In this document: one piece after another, positions 57,942-64,000 of the stretch | Position numbering within the stretch: position 1 is the first letter of the stretch | Layout: the number at the start of each line of letters is the position of its first letter | From: Catalimonadaceae bacterium JC749 | GTDB lineage: Bacteria > Bacteroidota > Bacteroidia > Cytophagales > Cyclobacteriaceae | Direction: 5' to 3' | Assembly: GCA_021730635.1 (NCBI GenBank) | Contig: JAJNNC010000016.1 | Span: 1-64,000 of the forward strand | DNA: 64,000 nt | Notes under the pieces: model-generated | What the model was told of the DNA's origin: nothing | Database searches by the model: none | The model's input: the letters and a program-made list of their open reading frames with translations, nothing else | Made by a program: the position numbers and the translations under genes

Positions 57942-60900
57942 ATGACTAGATTCTCTATCATCCTCTTACCTGTGATTATCCTGCTGTTTGGCTGTAGCCC
58001 TCGGTCTTCGGAAGACCACAACCTGCAAGCTTCGGATACCAGTGCCACAAGATTGACTATTCGGCAGGATGAAAACGCAGGCACTATAGCAGTCTTTCGG
58101 GGTCATGAGGAAGAACCTATACTGACACAGAATGCCAGAGAAGATTTTCGCCCCTACTTACATCCTATCAAGGCCCCTGATGATCAGGGCGTGCTGACCG
58201 AATACAGCCCCGGGCACCATAAACATCAGACAGGCCTTTACTGGGGTTTTACCCGGGTCAATGGCCGCGACTATTTCCATCATCCGGAAGATGGCTACTG
58301 GCGACGGGTTTCCGCAGAGGTGGTACAAGATACCGGACAGGTCGTGAAGTGGCAGACAGTATATGATCTGCTGGACTCGACCGGTAATGCCATCCTGACT
58401 GAAACACAAAACTGGTCAATGCGTGCCCAGGATGGAAAATTCCTCCTGGATCTGGAATGGAGAGGGGAAGCGAAAACAGACGTCACCATCGGCCAGTACG
58501 ATTACGGCGGTTTGTTTCTACGGATGCCCTGGCACGAGGGTATTTCCGGAGAAGTGGTCAACGCCGCCCGGCAGCGCAACGAAAAAGCCGAGGGGCAACG
58601 GGCGATGTGGGTGGATGTAGGCATGCAGGTGGAGGGGCGTGATGATCTGGCACACATCGCTATTTTTGACCACCCGGATAACCAGGGGTTTCCCCAGCCA
58701 TGGCGAGTAGATGATCAAATGGGTGTGGGGCCGGTAAGAGCTCGCCTGGGCGACTGGAACATTAAGAAAGGAGAAACTGAAGTCATCCGCCACCAACTGC
58801 TCATCTATACCGGTGCGCTCAACGACATTGAACTAACCAGTGAATGGGAAGAATTCAGTGGTAATCACTCCACCTACTCCACCGCAGCCCTGTGGGGAAT
58901 TGCCCAACAAGAGGGGCGTGAAGCCAAATTCCTGACACCCCAGGAAGCCGTCGACCATATGACAGTGATCGATGGCTTCAACGTCAATGCCTGGGCCGCT
59001 GAACCGATGGTGACCCAACCCATGGCTTTTTGCTGGGATGATCGCGGACGGCTGTGGGTAGCAGAAAACCTGGATTATGAATCGCGGGGTACCGGTTTTT
59101 CAAACTCCGGCGATAGCCGTATTCTGATTCTGGAAGACACCGACAGGGATGGCGTGGCCGACAGCCGCAAGGTTTTTCTGGAAGGTATCCCCTTTCCGGC
59201 AGCTATTGCCGTGGGTTTCAAGGGTATCTTTCTGGGCGCTCCGCCCAACTTACTCTTCGTTCCGGATCGTAATGGCGATGATGTGGCAGACAAGGAAGAG
59301 ATTGAAGTGCGGCTAACGGGCTGGGGAATCCGCGACCGTCATGAAACACTCAATAGCCTGCACTGGGGGCCGGATGGCTGGCTGTACGGATGCCAGGGAT
59401 TTGCTACCCCTTCCAAAGTGCGAAAACCCAAAGGAAAAGGGCGACTCTACCAGCATAAAGATCCCTTTCCGGAAGATTTGCTGGAAGGCGAAGGCGTGGA
59501 TTTCAATGGAGGGGTATGGCGATATCATCCGACCAAAGATCGATTCGAGGTAGTAGCCCACGGGTTTAGCAATCCCTGGGGTATCGATTACGATGCGAAA
59601 GGTCAGCTTTTTATCAGTGCCTGCGTAATTCCCCACTTATGGCATGTGATCCCGGGTGGCCTTTATCACCGGCAAGGGGGGCAGCATTTTAATCCGTACG
59701 TTTACAGTGATATCAGAACGATTGCAGACCACCGGCACCGGTCGGCGCATGGTGGAGCCCGCGTCTATTTGTCGGATGCTTTTCCTGAAACACATCATGG
59801 TAGGCTGTTTATGGCCAATATCCATGAGCATGCTGTTTTGACGGATGTGCTGGAACCCAAAGGTTCCGGATTTGTCGCCCATCATGGCGATGACTTCCTG
59901 ATGGCCAACAATGCGCAGTGGATCGGTTTCAGCATGGAGATTGGTCCGGAGGGTGCTGTCTATGTGCTGGACTGGCATGATGCCGACATTTGCGGACAGG
60001 ATGTATTGCATAAAGAGACCGGCCGTATTTTCCGCATCACTCCGAAGAAGTCGCTGGCAAAACAATGGGAGGGGCGTTATGCGGATTTATCGAAAATGAC
60101 AGACGAGGCGCTGGTCAAGCTGCAAACCTCTCCCAGCGACTGGCATGCCCGGCGTGCACGGATTATTCTGCAAAGTCGTGCGGCCGAAGGGCAGGTAAAG
60201 GGTCAGACGCATGAGCAGTTACGCAGCATTTACCGCAACAATAATAATCCGGATTGGCGTCTCCGGGCTATGTGGGCTTTGCATGTAACGGGTGGGTTTA
60301 CCAGTAGCCAACTGGTTGAGGCATTAGCCGATCAGGATGAATATGTGCGTGCCTGGGCCATCCAGTTGCTTTGCGAAGACCAGGCCCCCGCTTCCGAAGC
60401 GCTGGCGAAGTTTACCGATATGGCTCAAAAGGATAGATCGCCTGTAGTACGGCTTTATCTGGCGGCTGCCTTACAGCGCATGGGTCATGGGGCACGCTGG
60501 GCTATTGCGGAAGCACTGATGGCACACGGAGAAGATGCCAATGACCATAACATTCCAAAAATGATCTGGTATGGCCTCGAACCGCTGGTGGCTGAAAATC
60601 CGGAGCGCGCTCTTGCGCTGGCTTCTCAGAGTGCAATTCCAATGGCAGCGGAATTTGTGGCCCGTCGTGCTGTAGATGCTGATGCCATCGAGGTACTGGT
60701 GGAGTGGGTGGCAAAACCCTCCAAAACACAGATCCGTATGTTGGATGGCATGCGGGCCGGATTGGAAGGGCGTACCGATCTCACGGCTCCTTCCAACTGG
60801 GAAGCCATCTATACAAAGCTGCAGCAGTCGCAGGAAGATAGTGTGAAGGAACTGGCTTTGGAGGTGGCACAACATTTTGGCGATACGGAAGCGGCCAAGC

Positions 60901-61790
60901 GGTTTCTGGCTACCTTAAAAGATAAAAATGCTTCTTCGGAGAGTCGCCGGAGAGCCTTGAATGTGCTCGCCGATCAGCAACGACCGGAACTTGTTGAAGA
61001 GCTTCCTGCCTTACTGGAAGATCAACAGCTTCGCATGGATGCCATCCGTGCCATTGCGGCCTTTGATGAAGAGCATTTGGGAGAAGTGCTGATGGAACGC
61101 TATGCTGATCTCAGCGCAGCTGAGCAACTGGAGGCGGTGCAAACCCTGGCCTCCCGGCCCGACTACGGTTGGCTATTAACCCAGGCCATCAAAGAGGAAG
61201 TGATTCCCAGACGCGACATACCTGCCTATGTAGCCCGTCAGTTGCGGAGAGTGGTAGGTAGTGGCTTTGTAGAAGTCTGGGGACCTATTGACGAGCTCAC
61301 CACCGATCAAAATGCGGCCTATACCAAATACCGGGCATTGCTCACCGAGCAGGCGCTTCAGGGAGCCGATGCGCAACAGGGGCGCGTCCTTTTTCAGCGT
61401 ACCTGCGGTCCCTGCCACAAAATGTATGGAGAAGGGGGTAATATTGGCCCTGACATCACGGGCTCGAACCGGACCAACCTGGATTACCTGCTCAGCAATG
61501 TGCTCAACCCCAGTGGTGAAATACAGGACGATTACAAAATGATGGTCGTTACAACCCGGGATGGACGTACCTACGTGGGCAATGTGGCTGCGGAGAATGA
61601 GCGACAGCTTACGCTGCGGGTAGTAGGGCAGGAGAGTGTAGTCATCAATCAGTCAGAAATACAATCGCGGGAAGAAACCCCCAATTCTATGATGCCCCCC
61701 GGCTTGTTTGAAACCTTAACGGACAAGGAGGTCATTGACCTGGTCGGTTATTTGCAGACAACGGAGCAGGTGAGCTTGCTGGAGAAGTAG
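57942..61790 (+). CDS. Lipoprotein fusion: DUF6807 + PVC-type dehydrogenase + HEAT repeats + cytochrome c
   Basis: This is a 1282-residue protein anchored by a lipobox (VIILLFGC, Cys18 region). Residues about 40-310 match the DUF6807 (PmoA-like) domain: HPIKAPDDQGVLTEYSPGHH and LFLRMPWHEGISGEVVNAAR. Residues about 325-700 form a beta-propeller of the PVC-type membrane-bound dehydrogenase/GSDH kind (FCWDDRGRLWVAENLDYESR, FSNPWGIDYDAKGQLFISAC, ADHRHRSAHGGARVYLSDAF). Alpha-helical HEAT-like repeats follow to about 1120. A C-terminal haem domain has CGPCH at residues 1155-1159 and ends DLVGYLQTTEQ. It is probably a periplasmic or surface redox enzyme in carbohydrate use. The substrate is unknown. 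Confidence 0.87.
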   Translation: MTRFSIILLPVIILLFGCSPRSSEDHNLQASDTSATRLTIRQDENAGTIAVFRGHEEEPILTQNAREDFRPYLHPIKAPDDQGVLTEYSPGHHKHQTGLYWGFTRVNGRDYFHHPEDGYWRRVSAEVVQDTGQVVKWQTVYDLLDSTGNAILTETQNWSMRAQDGKFLLDLEWRGEAKTDVTIGQYDYGGLFLRMPWHEGISGEVVNAARQRNEKAEGQRAMWVDVGMQVEGRDDLAHIAIFDHPDNQGFPQPWRVDDQMGVGPVRARLGDWNIKKGETEVIRHQLLIYTGALNDIELTSEWEEFSGNHSTYSTAALWGIAQQEGREAKFLTPQEAVDHMTVIDGFNVNAWAAEPMVTQPMAFCWDDRGRLWVAENLDYESRGTGFSNSGDSRILILEDTDRDGVADSRKVFLEGIPFPAAIAVGFKGIFLGAPPNLLFVPDRNGDDVADKEEIEVRLTGWGIRDRHETLNSLHWGPDGWLYGCQGFATPSKVRKPKGKGRLYQHKDPFPEDLLEGEGVDFNGGVWRYHPTKDRFEVVAHGFSNPWGIDYDAKGQLFISACVIPHLWHVIPGGLYHRQGGQHFNPYVYSDIRTIADHRHRSAHGGARVYLSDAFPETHHGRLFMANIHEHAVLTDVLEPKGSGFVAHHGDDFLMANNAQWIGFSMEIGPEGAVYVLDWHDADICGQDVLHKETGRIFRITPKKSLAKQWEGRYADLSKMTDEALVKLQTSPSDWHARRARIILQSRAAEGQVKGQTHEQLRSIYRNNNNPDWRLRAMWALHVTGGFTSSQLVEALADQDEYVRAWAIQLLCEDQAPASEALAKFTDMAQKDRSPVVRLYLAAALQRMGHGARWAIAEALMAHGEDANDHNIPKMIWYGLEPLVAENPERALALASQSAIPMAAEFVARRAVDADAIEVLVEWVAKPSKTQIRMLDGMRAGLEGRTDLTAPSNWEAIYTKLQQSQEDSVKELALEVAQHFGDTEAAKRFLATLKDKNASSESRRRALNVLADQQRPELVEELPALLEDQQLRMDAIRAIAAFDEEHLGEVLMERYADLSAAEQLEAVQTLASRPDYGWLLTQAIKEEVIPRRDIPAYVARQLRRVVGSGFVEVWGPIDELTTDQNAAYTKYRALLTEQALQGADAQQGRVLFQRTCGPCHKMYGEGGNIGPDITGSNRTNLDYLLSNVLNPSGEIQDDYKMMVVTTRDGRTYVGNVAAENERQLTLRVVGQESVVINQSEIQSREETPNSMMPPGLFETLTDKEVIDLVGYLQTTEQVSLLEK

Positions 61791-61802
61791 CCTAGTGTTT
61801 AT

Positions 61803-62312
61803 TCAGACAGCGATCGGGTACAGCATGGCTACCCTCTTTGTCATACCAAGGGTTTCTTCATGGGCAAGGGTAGCCCGTAGCATGGCATTGAGTTCGGTAT
61901 GGGACAAAATCCGGAAGCCAATTTTTGCATAGAAAGGAGCGTTCCACAGAAGATCCTGAAAGGTGGTGAGTGTGACGCCGGATAATTGGCGTGCTACTGC
62001 TTGCTGAATCACGGCGGAGACCAGTTGTTTCCCTATGCCTTGCCGGCCATGATCGGGATGGACTGCAATAACGGCAAGATGAAGCAGCTTTTCATACTGT
62101 TTGGACATTGCAAATCCCACAGGTCTGTCTGCCCCTGTAGCGACCCATAACAATTTGTTTTCTTCTGCTTTCGCCAGTTCTTCCATGGGCATCGCATCGT
62201 CGGGGTCTGAGATGCGTCCTTCCGGAAAAAGAACTGAAGAAGCTTTCTCAATATCCGGTAAGAAAATGAGGTCCTCTTTTTTCGCCAATCGGATTTGGTA
62301 TGTAGATATCAT
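61803..62312 (-). CDS. GNAT-family N-acetyltransferase
   Basis: This 169-residue protein has the GNAT fold: YQIRLAKKEDLIFLPDIEKA at the start and the acetyl-CoA-binding motif A, LLHLAVIAVHPDHGRQGIGKQLVSAVI (QGIGKQL as the Q/RxxGxG/A loop). The later GFRILSHTELNA is typical of acyltransferases acting on small molecules or amino acids. The substrate is not predictable. It converges with the large fusion gene, 12 bp apart. Confidence 0.9.
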   Translation of the reverse strand: MISTYQIRLAKKEDLIFLPDIEKASSVLFPEGRISDPDDAMPMEELAKAEENKLLWVATGADRPVGFAMSKQYEKLLHLAVIAVHPDHGRQGIGKQLVSAVIQQAVARQLSGVTLTTFQDLLWNAPFYAKIGFRILSHTELNAMLRATLAHEETLGMTKRVAMLYPIAV

Positions 62313-62324
62313 ATCGTCTGTTTT

Positions 62325-62790
62325 TCACACCCCTTCTTGCAATGGGCCTTCTATCACCTGCTTCAAACGCTGACAGTCATTCAAAGATTGAAAATATAAT
62401 GGATGTAGCATATTCCAGTTGATAGGGTAATTCAGATTGCTTTTTGCTATCTTCTTAATATCTATGTGAATCGAATCCATGCGGTTGACTTTTGCTACAA
62501 TTGCATTGGCAAATGTGGCTGATAATTCTTTTTGTCAGGTTAGAGACTGTAGGCAAATACCTGGTATATCTGTATCGTCTGATTTTATGGAGAGGATATA
62601 CTCCTAATTTTCCTGAAAAGAATGGGTTTGAGCCAATCGACGTTCATGAACAGAGCTTTTTTCCAGTGTATTGCTTTTTCATATCTATCGCAAATTACAA
62701 TAATACCTCGTTCCACAAGTGCATCTGTATGACTCAAAAATCTCCAACGAGAGATAATGCTGTAGCATTGCGGTCTATCACGCGTTAGAT
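62325..62790 (-). pseudogene. Decayed unknown gene
   Basis: No intact frame exists, but three coherent protein-like stretches occur in order on the minus strand: DRNATALSLVGD, then FLSHTDALVERGIIVICDRY and EKAIHWKKALFMNVDWLKPI in another frame, and at the end ELSATFANAIVAKVNRMDSI followed by HIDIKKIAKSNLNYPINWNM and a stop at 62325. Frame changes and stops separate them. The family is not recognised. Confidence 0.45.
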
Positions 62791-62898
62791 ATACTCGGCA
62801 AAATTAACCTGATATCATTTTGAAAAATTACTGCTAATTTCATAGTGAAATTATAATGAATAATGGGTAACAAATTTGTAAAATGAATTTCTTTTCTC

Positions 62899-63114
62899 TC
62901 AGTATTTATATACTGGTGTCTCAATCACCTTAGCTGGCTTTTCTTGTCCTAAGATTTTCTTCTGTAGATGCTCTACAGTCTCAGGTGAGAAAAACTGTTC
63001 GCCTGTTTCTTCATTTACACGTGCTGGCACATTTTCTACAACATAAAACTTGCCTTCATACACAAGCGTGTAGGTTACTCTGCGCTCAACTAATTGCTCT
63101 TCTCTTCTTTTCAT
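62899..63114 (-). CDS. YgiT-like antitoxin-type small protein
   Basis: This 71-residue protein (VTYTLVYEGKFYVVENVPAR and VNEETGEQFFSPETVEHLQK) matches the YgiT/MqsA N-terminal region that normally carries CxxC zinc motifs, but no cysteine is present here. Its start codon overlaps the stop of the DUF4258 gene (ATGA), the layout of a toxin-antitoxin pair. The role as antitoxin is inferred from this context. Confidence 0.72.
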   Translation of the reverse strand: MKRREEQLVERRVTYTLVYEGKFYVVENVPARVNEETGEQFFSPETVEHLQKKILGQEKPAKVIETPVYKY

Positions 63115-63425
63115 TTAGGTTTTCTTGTTTTAAAGTCAATCCACAAAGATGAATCCGGCTCATAGAGGGTAATGATTTTGATGAGTGGCCGTGATGGATA
63201 ACTGCACTGTGCATGCAGTGGCCTACCTGCCTCTGTTCGCCCAAATATTAAACAACTTGGCCCATATCTGTCTTTTGGATAATTCTCAATAATTTCTCCT
63301 TTCATAATTGCCTCTTTCATTTCTTGTATGCTAATTCGGCGAATAATGCTCTGATCAACAGCATGTTTTGAAAACTCAAACTGATAAGCCTTAATCTTTA
63401 TAATTATCTCGTCGATCAACAACAT
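63111..63425 (-). CDS. DUF4258 protein, probable toxin partner
   Basis: This 104-residue protein has the DUF4258 pattern: YQFEFSKHAVDQSIIRRISI with the conserved His, EAIMKGEIIENYPKDRYGPS, GRPLHAQCSYP and KIITLYEPD. DUF4258 proteins are related to BrnT/RelE-like ribonuclease toxins and are frequently followed by a YgiT-type partner, as here with an ATGA overlap. Toxicity is inferred. Confidence 0.82.
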   Translation of the reverse strand: MLLIDEIIIKIKAYQFEFSKHAVDQSIIRRISIQEMKEAIMKGEIIENYPKDRYGPSCLIFGRTEAGRPLHAQCSYPSRPLIKIITLYEPDSSLWIDFKTRKPK

Positions 63426-63587
63426 ACATCACTACAGATAATTTTGCTTCTATTGTTTAAATTTATTGTATTCTTCTGCTTGTATAAAATACGAATATAT
63501 CCAATTTATCTAATTCAGCCAACTGGAAACAATGGTCATAAGGGAGCGTAAAACTTTTCTGATCAGATATCATAGCTCTTAAACGCA

Positions 63588-64000
63588 CTATTTCATTTCC
63601 CTGCTATTTTGCGCAATCTCGATATCTCTCGCAACCTCATCACGGATGAGCGCCCAATGGAACAGGTTATCATCATTCGCTGTGAAAAAGTTGTGGTTAT
63701 AGTGTGTCAACCGCATGTCGCGGTAGATCGGTCGTGTGATCTCAATCACTTCATCCCAATACGCCAGCGCCTGTTGCAAGTGGTCGATGGCCTTTCTCTT
63801 GTTTTCTTCGCCACCCGACAGGCGATAGGTTTGCAACGCCAGGGCACCCTTGAGTTTCTCGGCCAGATGCAGCCCCAGGTGTGCCCATGTTTTCACGTCT
63901 GCCACTTCATATAGGAGCGACGGATTCCCGTTCGTATTAATGTCATCCACGAGCCGCAGTGCTTCCCGGTTGTCGCGCTCCAGCCTTTCTATCAGGATGG
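63588..64000 (-). CDS. C-terminal end of a larger unidentified protein (continues beyond window)
   Basis: The frame is open from the window edge to the stop at 63588 (137 residues visible). It starts ILIERLERDNREALRLVDDI and includes YEVADVKTWAHLGLHLAEKL, EENKRKAIDHLQQALAYWDE and HYNHNFFTANDDNLFHWALI. The helical pattern looks like the all-alpha C-terminal part of a larger protein, possibly a carbohydrate-active enzyme, but I do not recognise it. Confidence 0.6.
   Translation of the reverse strand, partial: ILIERLERDNREALRLVDDINTNGNPSLLYEVADVKTWAHLGLHLAEKLKGALALQTYRLSGGEENKRKAIDHLQQALAYWDEVIEITRPIYRDMRLTHYNHNFFTANDDNLFHWALIRDEVARDIEIAQNSREMK

Overview
This looks like the chromosome of a Bacteroidota bacterium, most likely a member of the Cytophagales. 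The pointers are a SusC/SusD pair, an ECF sigma/FecR switch, Bacteroidota-type TAnnTTTG promoter boxes, weak Shine-Dalgarno signals and many short lipoprotein signal peptides. The genus cannot be read from the sequence. No rRNA, tRNA, CRISPR array, transposase or integrase gene was recognised.

Region 1 (1-26.6 kb) is a polysaccharide-utilization locus for pectin. On the minus strand are uronate isomerase (uxaC, cut by the window edge) and a LacI-type regulator. A gene-free regulatory stretch of about 0.9 kb with several LacI-like palindromes separates them from plus-strand genes for an ECF sigma factor, a FecR anti-sigma factor, SusC (with an STN signalling domain) and SusD. Then come a PL1-like pectate lyase, a CE12-like rhamnogalacturonan acetylesterase, a CE8 pectin methylesterase, a cytochrome c-sorbosone dehydrogenase lipoprotein, an alpha/beta-hydrolase esterase, a GH43, a GH28, a glyoxalase-fold protein, a membrane MutS-like ATPase and a second CE8 gene interrupted by an amber codon. 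A cupin and an AraC-HTH/TPR membrane regulator close the region on the minus strand. De-esterification, lyase or hydrolase depolymerisation, SusCD uptake and UxaC isomerisation form one route from pectin to central metabolism. Traces of duplication and decay are present: a 220-240 bp dispersed repeat in two copies, an 88-bp duplicated gene-tail junction and a glyoxalase fragment.

Region 2 (about 27.3-41.5 kb) is the most unusual part. It is a run of small, unrelated plus-strand modules (NTF2-like secreted proteins, methyltransferase, VapBC, DUF2071, TIR-pentapeptide protein, NERD-helicase, beta-lactamase-like hydrolase, alcohol dehydrogenase, VanZ-like, DoxX-like plus glyoxalase). Most are separated by imperfect palindromes that start with ..AAC and end with GTT... 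For at least seven modules the 8-10 bases at the module start are complementary to the first bases of the palindrome at its end, as expected of integron gene cassettes (TTRRRY start, RYYYAAC in attC). No integron integrase is present, so this is best described as a CALIN-like (integrase-less attC cluster) array. It includes an approximately 0.5-kb spacer without a gene that occurs three times. Many core sites deviate from the canonical GTTRRRY.

Region 3 (41.5-64 kb) is a mosaic: unknown membrane protein and lipoproteins, a retropepsin-like protein, a DMT transporter, a LuxR/TPR regulator with an adjacent decayed methyltransferase, an intact methyltransferase, a BASS-type transporter, an FGE-like protein, a histidine-kinase fragment, a frameshifted AlkD-like gene, a YjbR-like protein, a YwqK-repeat membrane protein, a dienelactone-hydrolase remnant, an RraA-like secreted protein, a YdeI-like protein, a large DUF6807-dehydrogenase-HEAT-cytochrome c fusion, a GNAT enzyme, a decayed unknown gene, a DUF4258/YgiT-like pair and a partial gene at the right edge. 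The density of broken genes between 48 and 63 kb is high.
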